Shown here: positions 44,061-52,843 of the stretch, in pieces | Position numbering within the stretch: position 1 is the first letter of the stretch | Layout: each line of letters opens with the position of its first letter | Program-made: the position numbers and the translations under genes | Source: Cryobacterium melibiosiphilum | GTDB taxonomy: Bacteria > Actinomycetota > Actinomycetes > Actinomycetales > Microbacteriaceae | Direction of reading: 5' to 3' | DNA: 64,000 nucleotides | NCBI RefSeq assembly: GCF_003602235.1 | Contig: NZ_QZVS01000095.1 | Span: 124,356 to 188,355 of the forward strand | The notes under the pieces: model-generated | Databases searched by the model: none | What the model was told of the DNA's origin: nothing | Seen by the model: only the letters and a program-made list of their open reading frames with translations

Positions 44061-44120
44061 GATCTAGCGGGCGGGGATCTAGCGGGCGGGGATCTAGCGG
44101 GCGGGGATCTAGCGGGCGGG
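44061..44120. repeat. 15-bp quadruple repeat across a stop codon
   Basis: Four exact copies of GATCTAGCGGGCGGG. The copy at 44106-44120 contains the stop codon and last codons of the minus-strand 3-hydroxyacyl-CoA dehydrogenase gene; the other three lie downstream and each repeats the in-frame stop. Confidence 0.92.
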
Positions 44121-44969
44121 GTAGGTGTAGAAGCCCTCGCCGGTGCTCAGGCCGAGCTTGCCCTTGTCGATGTAGTTCGACTTGAGATATTCGGCGAACT
44201 TCTGCTGCTTCGGCCCGCCGTGCGAGGAGATGTTGTACGCCGTGGTCAGCCCGACGATGTCGAAGATCTGGAACGGGCCGGCCGGCGCTCCTGTGCCGAT
44301 GCGCCAGGTCTTGTCGATCATGTCCGGCTCGGCGATCCCCTCCACGAGCAGGTCTCCCGCAGCATCCAGCAGCGGGATCAGCAGCGAATTGAGCAGATAT
44401 CCTGCCTTTTCCTTCTTCAACTCGATCGGCACCATGCCGATATCGCTGGCGAATTCGACCACCGTGCGGTAGACCTCGGGATCGGTCTCGTCGGTGCCCA
44501 TGACCTCTGCGGTGTTGTGCACCCAAACGTGGTTGGCGAAGTGCAGGGCGAGAAAACGCTCGGGCCGCCCGGTGAAGCCCATCAGGTCACTCGGCAGCAG
44601 CGTCGACGAGTTCGTCGCGAAGATGGTCGCGGCGGGCGCCGCGAGGTTCAGCTTCTCGTAGGTCTCGCGCTTGATCGTGAGGTTCTCGGGAATCGCCTCG
44701 ATCACGAGGTCGGCCTGCGCGACTGCCGCGTCGAGGTCGGCGCTGAACGTGATCGAACGCAGCACGGCGTCGGTGCGGTCGGTGTCGCCGGCGGCCATTT
44801 CGAGGGCGTAGGTGTCGGCGAGGGTCTGCATGCGCGTCTTCGCGGTGTTCAGAATCGCGTCGCTGATGTCGTAAGCGACCACGTCGAAGCCGTGGAAGGC
44901 GGCCTGGAACGCGATCTGGGAGCCGAGAACGCCGGTTCCCAGCACGGTGATGTGGGTGAGTCTGGCCAT
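44109..44969 (-). CDS. 3-hydroxyacyl-CoA dehydrogenase
   Basis: A 286-residue NAD-dependent dehydrogenase: LGTGVLGSQIAFQAA near the start, catalytic His in LALHFANHVWVH and a helical C-terminal dimerisation domain ending GKLGLSTGEGFYTYP. It is the PaaH/3-hydroxybutyryl-CoA dehydrogenase type, oxidising 3-hydroxyacyl-CoA to 3-ketoacyl-CoA. It starts 10 bases after the TetR regulator gene, probably in one operon. The residues around the catalytic His differ from the FFNP pattern of fatty-acid enzymes, so the true substrate may be another 3-hydroxy acid. Confidence 0.8.
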   Translation of the reverse strand: MARLTHITVLGTGVLGSQIAFQAAFHGFDVVAYDISDAILNTAKTRMQTLADTYALEMAAGDTDRTDAVLRSITFSADLDAAVAQADLVIEAIPENLTIKRETYEKLNLAAPAATIFATNSSTLLPSDLMGFTGRPERFLALHFANHVWVHNTAEVMGTDETDPEVYRTVVEFASDIGMVPIELKKEKAGYLLNSLLIPLLDAAGDLLVEGIAEPDMIDKTWRIGTGAPAGPFQIFDIVGLTTAYNISSHGGPKQQKFAEYLKSNYIDKGKLGLSTGEGFYTYPAR

Positions 44970-44979
44970 GAGAATGTCC

Positions 44980-45651
44980 TTAGTCTGGTTGTGGGGAGTC
45001 GTCGTGTGGTGAGTGCAGAAAACCGTGCGCGATGAGCGTGAACTGCGCGCGCAGTTCGCCTTGCAGCCGCGGGGTGGGCGTGCCGAACAACCCGGCACGG
45101 GCGAGTTCGAGGTGCAGCACATCCGAGGCGGTGCGCGCGGCGAGGGTCGGGTCCGGTCGCGGCCGTGAAGCGGATGCCCCCGCCGCGTCCCACGCATCCG
45201 CCAGCACCGCCGCGAACAGCGACTGCAGCTCGCGGGCCAGCTCGAGGGCCTCGGCCCGGTACCGTTCGTGCGGTTCGCCGAAGAGCACTTCCCGCTGGTA
45301 CGCGGTGGTGTTCTCATCGTTTTGTCGCCCGGCGCCGATCAGGGGAGTGACGAGGGCCAGCATCCGCTCACCGGGAGTGCCTGCTGCGGGCAACGCTGTG
45401 CGCCCGGCGGCGAGTCCCACGCGAAAATCCTCGTTGCAGACCATGAGCAGAAGCTCGGCCTTGGTGGCTGCATAACGAAAAAGGGTGCCGCCGGCCACAT
45501 CGGCCCGCTCGGCGATCTGCTGGGTAGTGACGGCGGCGTAGCCGTGGGCGGCGAAGAGTTCGGAGGCAGCCGCGAAGATCCGCTGCTGTTTGTCCCGCTT
45601 GTTGCGTTCGCGGCGACCCGCCGCAGTTTGGGTGATTTCGCTCGCGACCAT
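44980..45651 (-). CDS. TetR-family regulator
   Basis: A 223-residue TetR-type repressor with the N-terminal helix-turn-helix (ELFAAHGYAAVTTQQIAERADVAGGTLFRYAATK) at residues ~32-65 and a helical ligand domain. It precedes the 3-hydroxyacyl-CoA dehydrogenase gene in the same operon and is divergent from a reductase gene; it probably represses one or both. A GAGAAGGG ribosome-binding site precedes ATG 45651. Four 12-base repeats lie directly upstream. Confidence 0.85.
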   Translation of the reverse strand: MVASEITQTAAGRRERNKRDKQQRIFAAASELFAAHGYAAVTTQQIAERADVAGGTLFRYAATKAELLLMVCNEDFRVGLAAGRTALPAAGTPGERMLALVTPLIGAGRQNDENTTAYQREVLFGEPHERYRAEALELARELQSLFAAVLADAWDAAGASASRPRPDPTLAARTASDVLHLELARAGLFGTPTPRLQGELRAQFTLIAHGFLHSPHDDSPQPD

Positions 45652-45665
45652 GGGACCCTTCTCAA

Positions 45666-45713
45666 CGATTCACAACACGATTCACTACACGATTCACAAC
45701 ACGATTCAAAACT
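45666..45713. promoter_or_regulatory. Four 12-bp repeats upstream of the TetR gene
   Basis: Consecutive units CGATTCACAACA, CGATTCACTACA, CGATTCACAACA and CGATTCAAAACT, 15 bases before the TetR start. The 12-base period is just over one DNA turn, so they could form a ladder of regulator sites; they could also be another tandem duplication. Confidence 0.55.
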
Positions 45714-45801
45714 GAGTGTGCTCATTTCTGATCGTAGTCTGAAAGTCGCCCGATGATCGGGGTGCGCGCGGAATATCCCCGATCGGGGGGAGGTTTCGCC
45801 A

Positions 45802-46761
45802 GTGATGTCACAAACAACCATGAACGCAATCACCTACTCCCACTACGGAACCCCCGATGTGCTCGAACTCACCGAGCAGCCCATGCCCAAGGTCGGCCCG
45901 GGTTCGGTGCTGATTCGCGTGAAGGCCGCCGCGGTCAACCCCGTCGACTGGAAAGTCATGGGCGGCTACCTCGACACCATGATGGACGTCGTCTTTCCGG
46001 CGACCCCCGGCTGGGACGTCGCCGGCGTCGTCGAGTCCGTCGGCGTCGACGCACCGCGCTTTCAGGTCGGCGACGAGGTCATCGCCAATGGCCGCAAAGA
46101 CTGGGTGCACGGCGGCAGTTTCGCCGAATTCATCGCGCTGCCCGAACGCCTCGTCGCGCGCAAGCCCGCGTCGCTGACCTGGCCCGAAGCCGCCGGATTG
46201 CCGCTCACCGGCATGACCGCCTTCCAAGTTCTGAACCGGCTCGGCGTCGCGGCGAACGACACCGTGCTGATCCATGGCGGTGCCGGCGGAGTCGGCTCGA
46301 TCGCAATCCAGATTGCCGTCGCCGAGGGCGCCCGCGTCATCGCGACCGCGTCCGCCGTCAACCACGACTACCTGCGCACCCTCGGTGCCGAGCCGGTCAC
46401 CTACGGCAGCGGACTCGCCGAGCGCGTGCGGGCACTCGCCCCCGACGGCGTCACCGTCGTCGCAGACTTTGTCGGCGGAGTGCTCGACACGACGCTCGAG
46501 GTGCTCGCCGAGGGCGGGCGGCACGCATCCGTTGCCGACGGCGACGTCGAACAGCACGGCGGCACCTGGATGTGGGTCGACCCGACCGCAACCGCCCCGC
46601 AGGCCGCGCCGCAAACCGGTCTCCAGGCCCTCGCCGACCTCGTCGATGCGAAGGGCCTGCAGATCGAGGTCGCGCGCAGCTTTCCGCTCGCTCAGGCAGC
46701 GGATGCCTACCGGCTGAGCATGCTCGGCCATACCCGCGGCAAAATCGTCGTCACCCCCTAA
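45802..46761 (+). CDS. NADP-dependent oxidoreductase, quinone reductase-like
   Basis: A 319-residue zinc-independent medium-chain dehydrogenase with a GroES-like N-terminal domain (MNAITYSHYGTPDVLELTEQ) and the cofactor motif IHGGAGGVGSIAIQIA. It may reduce quinones or unsaturated carbonyls. Its start is GTG 45802 (ribosome-binding site GGGGGAGG about 9 bases upstream) or ATG 45805; ATG 45820 is also possible. It is divergent from the TetR gene and followed after 38 bases by an aldo/keto reductase gene, likely one operon for handling reactive carbonyls. Confidence 0.8.
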   Translation: MMSQTTMNAITYSHYGTPDVLELTEQPMPKVGPGSVLIRVKAAAVNPVDWKVMGGYLDTMMDVVFPATPGWDVAGVVESVGVDAPRFQVGDEVIANGRKDWVHGGSFAEFIALPERLVARKPASLTWPEAAGLPLTGMTAFQVLNRLGVAANDTVLIHGGAGGVGSIAIQIAVAEGARVIATASAVNHDYLRTLGAEPVTYGSGLAERVRALAPDGVTVVADFVGGVLDTTLEVLAEGGRHASVADGDVEQHGGTWMWVDPTATAPQAAPQTGLQALADLVDAKGLQIEVARSFPLAQAADAYRLSMLGHTRGKIVVTP

Positions 46762-46799
46762 CCTCACCCGATCTCGAACCCGAACGAGGAGCTAATTCC

Positions 46800-47645
46800 A
46801 TGACTAACACCACGACCACCGTGCCCACGATCACTTTGAACAACGCCACCACCATCCCGCAGCTCGGCTTCGGAACCTACCAGGTCACCCCCGAGACGAC
46901 GAAGGCGGCCACCCTCGCCGCCCTCGCAGCCGGCTACCGCCACATCGACACCGCCGAAATGTACGGCAACGAGAAAGAGGTCGGCCAGGCTATCGCCGAG
47001 TCCGGCCTCGACCGCGCCGACATCTACGTCACGAGCAAGCTCAACAACGGCTTCCATGACCGCGCCGACGCCCTCGCCGCCTTCGACCGCACCCTCGAGG
47101 CGCTCGGCTTCGACTACCTCGACCTGTTCCTGATCCACTGGCCGCTCCCGGCCGTCGGTGACTACGTCGAGACCTGGAAGGCGATGGAGGAGATGCAGGC
47201 CTCCGGCCGAGTCAAGACCATCGGCGTCAGCAACTTTCAGCAGGAGCACCTGCAGCGCCTGTTCGACGAGACCGACACCGTTCCGGCCGTCAATCAGATC
47301 GAGGTGCACCCGTACCTCACGCAGGAGCCGCTGCGTGCCTTCAACACCGCCCACGGCATCGTCACCGAAGCCTGGTCGCCGCTCGCCCAGGGCGGCGTGC
47401 TGGCCGACCCGGTGATCGCCGCGATCGCCGAGCGCGTGGGTCGCACGACCGCGCAAGTCACTCTGCGCTGGCACCTGCAGCGCGGCGACGTGATCTTCCC
47501 GAAGTCCGTGACCCAGAGTCGCGTCGAAGAGAACTTCGCCCTCTTCGACTTCGAACTGACGGATGCCGATCTGGCCGCCATCGGCACCCTCAACCGCGAT
47601 GAGCGCACCGGCCCCAACCCCGACGAGTTCAACTACATCCCCTAA
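46800..47645 (+). CDS. Aldo/keto reductase, 2,5-diketo-D-gluconate reductase-like
   Basis: A 281-residue AKR5-like enzyme with the full catalytic tetrad: Asp50 and Tyr55 in DTAEMYGNE, Lys80 in TSKLNN and His113 in LIHWPLP. The C-terminal NADPH-binding stretch IFPKSVTQSRVEEN is present. Such enzymes reduce aldehydes, methylglyoxal or 2,5-diketogluconate. It is downstream of the reductase gene, and a strong hairpin terminator follows. Confidence 0.87.
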   Translation: MTNTTTTVPTITLNNATTIPQLGFGTYQVTPETTKAATLAALAAGYRHIDTAEMYGNEKEVGQAIAESGLDRADIYVTSKLNNGFHDRADALAAFDRTLEALGFDYLDLFLIHWPLPAVGDYVETWKAMEEMQASGRVKTIGVSNFQQEHLQRLFDETDTVPAVNQIEVHPYLTQEPLRAFNTAHGIVTEAWSPLAQGGVLADPVIAAIAERVGRTTAQVTLRWHLQRGDVIFPKSVTQSRVEENFALFDFELTDADLAAIGTLNRDERTGPNPDEFNYIP

Positions 47646-47661
47646 CTCGAACCCGTCTCAG

Positions 47662-47695
47662 CACAAACGCCGCCCCGAAAGGGGCGGCGTTTGTG
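47662..47695 (+). terminator. Hairpin terminator after aldo/keto reductase gene
   Basis: Perfect 15-base arms CACAAACGCCGCCCC and GGGGCGGCGTTTGTG with a GAAA tetraloop. The stem includes an AAACG/CGTTT base, so transcript in either direction ends with a short T-run. Confidence 0.85.
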
Positions 47696-47757
47696 TGAGC
47701 GCACCAGGTTCGTGTCGGCCATCAACCATCGACGACTCGGGTCGCTACCGAGCAGGG

Positions 47758-48318
47758 CTAGCGTCTGGTGCGCGCCGGGCCGTGCACCGGGTCGAGCACC
47801 TTCTCCAGCACCTCGAGGCGCAGATCGTCGCGCCGGGGGAGCCCAAACCGCTCGTCACCGTACGGAAAGGGCGTGTAGGTTGCGGTGCGGCGGTAGCCGC
47901 GGCGCTCGTAGAACGCCAGCAGCTCGGAGCGGGCATCCAGCACCGTCATCGTCATCACCGAGCTCATCCATTCGGCGGCGACGAATCGCTCGGCCTCGGC
48001 GAGAATCCGTTTACCATCGCCCTGGGCCTGGCCGAGCGGGTGAACCGCGAACATTCCAAAATAGGCGTGTGTCGTGTCGGTGCGGGCGACGTGGGCGCAA
48101 CCCACAAGACCGCCCCCACGTTCGGCGAGAAGCACCACGCTGTTCGGGCGACGGATGTCGGCGCTCAGCACCTCGAGGTTGATCCGCTGCCCATCGATCA
48201 GGTCGGCCTCGCTGGTCCAGCCCTGCTTGCTGGCCTCACCCCGGTAAGCGCTGGTGACGAGCTCGATCACGGTCGGGGCGTCGTCGAGATCGGCGGGGCG
48301 AAAACTGAGGGAGTCCAT
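47758..48318 (-). CDS. GNAT-family N-acetyltransferase
   Basis: A 186-residue acetyltransferase. The acetyl-CoA-binding region is at FGMFAVHPLGQAQGDGKRIL and the late motif ELLAFYERRGYRRT is typical of GNAT proteins. The N-terminal half matches the usual fold (FRPADLDDAPTVIELV). The substrate is not recognisable. It is convergent with the aldo/keto reductase gene. Confidence 0.8.
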   Translation of the reverse strand: MDSLSFRPADLDDAPTVIELVTSAYRGEASKQGWTSEADLIDGQRINLEVLSADIRRPNSVVLLAERGGGLVGCAHVARTDTTHAYFGMFAVHPLGQAQGDGKRILAEAERFVAAEWMSSVMTMTVLDARSELLAFYERRGYRRTATYTPFPYGDERFGLPRRDDLRLEVLEKVLDPVHGPARTRR

Positions 48319-48349
48319 TCTGGTTACCCTAGCTGCCTGTGAACGCCGA

Positions 48350-48395
48350 GACTCCGAGGGTGTCAGCAGCCGTGGCTGCCGACACCCTCGGAGTC
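48350..48395. terminator. Long hairpin after the MHS transporter gene
   Basis: Outer arms GACTCCGAGGGTGTC and GACACCCTCGGAGTC (15 bases, perfect) enclose an inner GCAGCC/GGCTGC stem. It lies 27 bases beyond the stop of the minus-strand transporter gene and upstream of the acetyltransferase gene. Confidence 0.8.
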
Positions 48396-48422
48396 AAGGG
48401 CAGAGTCGTGCGAAGGGACCGG

Positions 48423-49805
48423 TTACACCAGTGCGTCGTCCCGTTCCGGCGTCTTGCCGGCCGCGACATCCGCGGTGCCAAGGTCGATGCCGCGGGTCTC
48501 CGGCAGGCCGAAGGTCGCGATCAGGCTGACCACGCTGACTCCGGCGAGCAGGAACCCGATCGACGCGCTTCCGGAGCTGGCGATGATGGATGCCGCCACC
48601 AGCGGGGTGATGCCGCCGCCGACGAGCGCGCCCAGGTTGTAGGCCATTCCGGCGCCGGTGTAGCGGTAGCGGGTGGCGAACAGCTCCGGCAGGAACGCAC
48701 CGACGGGCCCGTAGATGCCGGCGACGATGAGCAGCGTGCCCGAGAGGCCGAGGCCGAACGACCAGGTCGTGCCGATGTCGAGGATCGGGAACAGTGCGAG
48801 CGACCACGGCACTGCGATGATGCAGGAGGCCACGATGACGGCCCGGCGCCCGACCCGGTCGCTGAGGATCGCGCTGGCGATGGTGCCCACCGCGAAGACG
48901 AGGGCGCCGACGATGCCGAGCGTGAGGATGGTCGGGCGGGTGTGGGCGAGCCCCTCGGGGTTGGTGCCGTAGGCCGAGAGCAGGGCGGTGCCGGTGTAGA
49001 AGAAGGCGAACAACATCATGGTGGAGGCACCGCCGAGCAGGATCTGGCGGGGCTGGTGACGCACGACCTCCCAGACCGGGAGCTTGCGGGCGACCGGCTT
49101 GGCGGCCTGGGCATCCGTCACGGCCTTGAAAACGGGGGTCTCTTCGATCTTGAGACGGATGTAGAGGCCGATCATCACGAGTACGGCGCTGAGGATGAAC
49201 GGAATGCGCCAGCCGTAGCTGAGGAACGCCTCGGACTTGTCGCCGAGCGTCAGGTTGATGATGAGGAACGTGCCGCTGGCCAGGGCGAAACCGATCGACG
49301 GTCCGAGCTGGGGGAACGCAGCGTAGAGGCCGCGGCGGCGCGGGGGAGCGTATTCGGCGGCCATCAGGGCGGCACCGGCCCATTCGCCACCGACGGCGAA
49401 GCCTTGCAGGAAGCGCAGCAGCACGAGGATGATCGGGGCTGCGATGCCGATGACGCTCGCGTCGGGAAGCAGCCCGATCGTGACGGTCGCGATGCCCATG
49501 ATCAGCAGGGTGCTGACCAGGGTCTTCTTGCGCCCGAGCCGGTCACCGAAGTGGCCGAAGAGAATGGCGCCGAGCGGGCGGGAGACGAACGCGACGGCGA
49601 AGGTTCCGAAGCTGGCGATGGTGCCGGCGGCCGAGCCGAGGGCGGGAAAGAACACCTGCGGAAAGACGAGTGCCGCCGCGGTGCCGTAGATGAGAAAGTC
49701 GTAAAACTCGATGATGCTGCCCATGGAGCTGGCGACGGCCACCCGGGCCATCGAGGTGCGGCGCGGAGCGGGCTGCGCGCGTCGCTGTGCGGTGCTTTCG
49801 AGCAT
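48423..49805 (-). CDS. MFS transporter, metabolite:H+ symporter (MHS) type
   Basis: A 460-residue, 12-segment major facilitator. FYDFLIYGTAAALVF at the start, GHFGDRLGRKKTLV in loop 2-3 and RFLQGFAVGGEWAGAALMAAEY are hallmarks of the MHS subfamily (ShiA, ProP, CitA). Likely substrates are shikimate-like or dicarboxylic acids; which one cannot be read from the sequence. Start ATG 49805 (MLESTAQRR). It follows the GAF-HTH regulator gene on the same strand after 106 bases, which contain the palindromic CCTCCCGAGGGAGG. Confidence 0.85.
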   Translation of the reverse strand: MLESTAQRRAQPAPRRTSMARVAVASSMGSIIEFYDFLIYGTAAALVFPQVFFPALGSAAGTIASFGTFAVAFVSRPLGAILFGHFGDRLGRKKTLVSTLLIMGIATVTIGLLPDASVIGIAAPIILVLLRFLQGFAVGGEWAGAALMAAEYAPPRRRGLYAAFPQLGPSIGFALASGTFLIINLTLGDKSEAFLSYGWRIPFILSAVLVMIGLYIRLKIEETPVFKAVTDAQAAKPVARKLPVWEVVRHQPRQILLGGASTMMLFAFFYTGTALLSAYGTNPEGLAHTRPTILTLGIVGALVFAVGTIASAILSDRVGRRAVIVASCIIAVPWSLALFPILDIGTTWSFGLGLSGTLLIVAGIYGPVGAFLPELFATRYRYTGAGMAYNLGALVGGGITPLVAASIIASSGSASIGFLLAGVSVVSLIATFGLPETRGIDLGTADVAAGKTPERDDALV

Positions 49806-49911
49806 GCGATATCTCCCTTGACATCGTAAGTCGGGACCAAGCTGTCCCGGCGAGATGCCAGCGTGGCAGGCGATTCGCGGTGCCACTACCTCCCGAGGGA
49901 GGTGATTCGGT

Positions 49912-50784
49912 TCAGGGCAAAAGATGAAAGCGGCGGGCTACGATCACGGCTTCGATGCGGCTGTGGGCGTCGAGCTTGGCCATGATCGCCTGCATGTAGC
50001 TTTTCACCGTGACGCTCTGCAGGGCGAGCCGCTTGCCGACCTCCGCATACGAACAGCCCAGGGCGACCTGGGCGAGCACATCGGTTTCACGGGGGGTGAG
50101 GCGCGGGGCATCCGCTCGCGAGGCCGCGCCGGTGACGGATGCCGTGCCCACCAGCCGGGCGGTCACCGCCAGGATGCGCTCGGCCAGTTCGGGATCGGCC
50201 GTGATGCGGGCGACGGAGAGCAACTCGGCGTGGGCGAGGCGCACCACCTCGATCAGGTCGCGGTCGATCGGTTCGGCGGCGAGGCTGCCGACGACCCGCA
50301 AAATCGCGACCCGGTGGTCGACCTCGTCGCGTATCTGCAGCTCGCGGGAGATCTGCACGGCCCCGGCATTCAGTTCGGTGACGAGGCGTTCGCCGATCGG
50401 GGAGCGGTCGCGGGTGGCGGCGTAGAGGATGCTGCGGCCCCGACCGTCGACCAGCACGGGCAGCGCGACCATCGACCGCAACCCCTCGATGCGCACGGCC
50501 TGGTCGTGGTGGTGGGTGATGCGGTCGCTGTCGAAGTAGTCCGAGACGCCGACCGGTCGGGCGTTGCGCAATGCACGGCCGCCGACGCCCTCACCGGGCT
50601 GCACGTTGAGGTTTTTCAGCCCCTGGGTGGTGGTGCCGACGAATTCTGTGATGACGAGTTCGCTGTGGTTGACGAGGCCGGCGAAGATGACGCCGAGGCC
50701 GGTCTGGGCGGCCAGCTGACGGATGGCGCCCTTCAGCAACTCCCGGTCGCTCGGCCGGTAGACATCATCGTTGGGTGCGCTCAT
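49912..50784 (-). CDS. GAF-domain regulator with LuxR-type helix-turn-helix
   Basis: A 290-residue regulator. Residues ~15-150 look like a GAF sensor (VIFAGLVNHSELVITEFVG; MVALPVLVDGRGRSILYAA) and residues ~225-285 a LuxR-type helix-turn-helix (LTPRETDVLAQVALGCSYAE, LQSVTVKSYMQAIMAKL). It lies between the MHS transporter gene and the divergent DASS transporter gene and may control both in response to a small aromatic or carboxylic acid, as inference from position. Confidence 0.8.
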   Translation of the reverse strand: MSAPNDDVYRPSDRELLKGAIRQLAAQTGLGVIFAGLVNHSELVITEFVGTTTQGLKNLNVQPGEGVGGRALRNARPVGVSDYFDSDRITHHHDQAVRIEGLRSMVALPVLVDGRGRSILYAATRDRSPIGERLVTELNAGAVQISRELQIRDEVDHRVAILRVVGSLAAEPIDRDLIEVVRLAHAELLSVARITADPELAERILAVTARLVGTASVTGAASRADAPRLTPRETDVLAQVALGCSYAEVGKRLALQSVTVKSYMQAIMAKLDAHSRIEAVIVARRFHLLP

Positions 50785-50959
50785 GCTGCCTCTCCCGAAT
50801 CTCGGGGTGTCAGTCTCGGGGCGTCAGTCCGAGGTGCTAGCCGGAGGTTAGCAGCTTCTGCGCGAAGCGTGGCTGGCTGCGAAGCTAGGCTGGAGGAACG
50901 GACTCCGTTCCCGCAGCGTGGCCTGGGCGAGAGGGATCGTCGAGGAACCGTGGAGAACC

Positions 50960-52489
50960 ATGAGCAACGCCAGTAGTCGCACCCATAAGCCCGGCACACC
51001 GGATCCGACCCCGCCCGGCAAGGCGACCCCGCCCGGCAAGGCGACCCCGCCCGGCAAGGCGACCCCGAAACACCCGGGCCGCCGGTCTCTCATCATCAAG
51101 GTGCTCGTGATTGTGCTGGTGACGGTCGGAATCTTCCTCGTCCCGGCACCCGACGGCGTCGACGGGCGTGGCATGCACATGCTCGGCATTTTCGTGGGGA
51201 CGATTCTCGGGCTGATCCTGCAGCCGCTGCCCACGCCATCCGTCGCCCTGATCGGGCTGTCGCTCGCGATGATCACCGGCACGATGAACCCCGGCACCGA
51301 GGCCCTCGAAGGGTTCGCCAACCCGACGATCTGGCTGATCGTCGCCGCATTCTTCATCGCCGAGGGGTTTCTCATCACCGGCCTCGGGCGCCGCATCGCC
51401 CTGTGGTTCATCTCCAAACTCGGCGGATCAAGCCTCGGCCTCAGCTACGGCATGGCCCTGACCGACCTGGTGCTCGCGCCGGCCACCCCCTCGAACACCG
51501 CCCGGAACGGCGGCGTGCTCTACCCGATCATCGCGTCGCTCAGCCGTGAGCAGGGGTCTACCCCCGACACGGACCAGTCCCGCCGCAAGCTCGGCGCCTA
51601 CCTCTCGTTCACGTCGCTGCAGGTCAACGCGGTCACCTCCGCGATGTTCATCACCGCGATGGCCGGCAACCCGATCGCCCAGCAGGCCGCGGTCGACGCC
51701 GGCATCGACGTGACCTGGGGCAACTGGGCGCTCGCCGCTCTCGTTCCCGGGGTGCTGAGCCTTCTGGCCGTGCCGTGGGTGATGTCGAAGATCTACGCCC
51801 CGACCATCACCAAGACCCCTGAGGCGCCCGCATTCGCGAAGGCCGAACTGGCCAAGATGGGTCGCCTCAGCCGCGGCCAGATCATCATGGCGCTGACCTT
51901 CGTGCTGCTGCTCGTGCTCTGGATCTTCGGCGGCATACTCGGTATCACCGCGACGACGGCCGCGTTTGTGGGCGTGTCGATCCTGCTGCTGACCGGGGTG
52001 CTCACCTGGAAAGACATGGCGCAGAACGGCTCGGCGTGGAGCACGCTGATCTTCTTCTCGGTGCTCGTCGGCATGGCCGACCAGCTCAATGCGCTCGGCG
52101 TGATCGCCTGGATCGGCGACGGCGTCGCCGTCGCGGTGGGCGGTCTGCCGTGGATGCTCGCCTTCGCGATCCTCACCCTCGTCTACTTCTACGCGCACTA
52201 TTTTTTCGCGTCGAACACGGCCCAGATCGTTGCGATGTACGCCATCTTCCTCGGCGCTGCGATGGCCGCGGGAGCGCCGCCGCTGTTCGCCGCGCTCGTG
52301 CTCGGCTTCATCGGCAACCTGTTCGGCGCCATCACGCACTACGCCTCGGGGCCGGCCGGGGTCACCTACGGCTCGGGCTACGTGAAGACGAGCGAGTGGT
52401 TCCGTATCGGCTTCATCATGAGCGTCGTGCTGATCGCGATCTGGGTCGTCGCCGGCGGTGCCTGGATGAAGCTCCTCGGCATGTGGTGA
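50960..52489 (+). CDS. SLC13/DASS-family anion transporter
   Basis: A 509-residue divalent-anion sodium symporter-type protein with about 12 hydrophobic segments. Family motifs are NPTIWLIVAAFFIAEGF, LAPATPSNTARNGGVLYPI and a second APATPSNT-like repeat near HYFFASNTAQIVAMY. Such transporters carry dicarboxylates, tricarboxylates or sulfate. The start ATG 50960 follows a GGAG ribosome-binding site. The cytoplasmic N-terminus contains three TPPGKA repeats from an exact 18-base triplication. It is divergent from the GAF regulator gene. Confidence 0.85.
   Translation: MSNASSRTHKPGTPDPTPPGKATPPGKATPPGKATPKHPGRRSLIIKVLVIVLVTVGIFLVPAPDGVDGRGMHMLGIFVGTILGLILQPLPTPSVALIGLSLAMITGTMNPGTEALEGFANPTIWLIVAAFFIAEGFLITGLGRRIALWFISKLGGSSLGLSYGMALTDLVLAPATPSNTARNGGVLYPIIASLSREQGSTPDTDQSRRKLGAYLSFTSLQVNAVTSAMFITAMAGNPIAQQAAVDAGIDVTWGNWALAALVPGVLSLLAVPWVMSKIYAPTITKTPEAPAFAKAELAKMGRLSRGQIIMALTFVLLLVLWIFGGILGITATTAAFVGVSILLLTGVLTWKDMAQNGSAWSTLIFFSVLVGMADQLNALGVIAWIGDGVAVAVGGLPWMLAFAILTLVYFYAHYFFASNTAQIVAMYAIFLGAAMAAGAPPLFAALVLGFIGNLFGAITHYASGPAGVTYGSGYVKTSEWFRIGFIMSVVLIAIWVVAGGAWMKLLGMW
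51007..51060. repeat. 18-bp triplication in DASS transporter gene
   Basis: Three exact copies of GACCCCGCCCGGCAAGGC, in frame, encoding basic, proline-rich TPPGKA units before the first membrane segment. Confidence 0.92.
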
Positions 52490-52578
52490 CCACCGCGTGA
52501 CCTGATGGACGCCGATCTCGTGCACGAGGTTATCGGGGCGAACGGTCGTTGCGCACGGGTCTTATCATCGGCTGCAAC

Positions 52579-52610
52579 GTGGCGACGGATGCAGCGGCAT
52601 CCGTCGCCAC
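52579..52610. terminator. Perfect hairpin between DASS and sdhB genes
   Basis: GTGGCGACGGATGC and GCATCCGTCGCCAC are 14-base arms around an AGCG loop, about 90 bases after the DASS gene. The arms contain the heptamer CGGATGC/GCATCCG that is very common in the window. Confidence 0.7.
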
Positions 52611-52652
52611 AGGCGGCCCGCCTGCCGCGCACGCTCGGCTCGCCGACGTTGG

Positions 52653-52712
52653 TGCGCCGGAAAGCTGCTCGTGCGCCTGGCCTGCCACGCGCCCGAGCAG
52701 TTTTCCGGCGCA
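52653..52712. repeat. Extended hairpin with 11+7-base arms
   Basis: TGCGCCGGAAA pairs with TTTCCGGCGCA, and CTGCTCG with CGAGCAG, separated by one-base bulges and a loop of about 22 bases. It lies in the gap between the convergent DASS and sdhB genes. Confidence 0.65.
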
Positions 52713-52843
52713 TGACCGCGTCGGACTGAAAATTTCGGGCGCAGGTGCAGTTTTGGGGCGCACAGCGACGTGCCGGGTTGCGTCGCACGAGTAGCTTTGG
52801 GGCGCGTGAGCGTGACCTCAGGCAGCGGGGGCGATCCGCGGGG

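Larger units (their letters stand above)
52490..52843. other. 354-base gene-free region with nested hairpins
   Basis: No convincing gene is present between the convergent DASS and sdhB genes. It holds two perfect or near-perfect hairpins (52579-52610, 52653-52712) and, further right, short direct repeats built on TTTGGGGCGC near 52751 and 52795. The dense repetition suggests terminators or a small non-autonomous repeat element. Confidence 0.6.

Noticed and set aside
44061-44120. Short direct repeats as a CRISPR array
   Set aside because: Units are 15 bases and directly adjacent, with no spacers and no cas genes. The same holds for the other tandem arrays.
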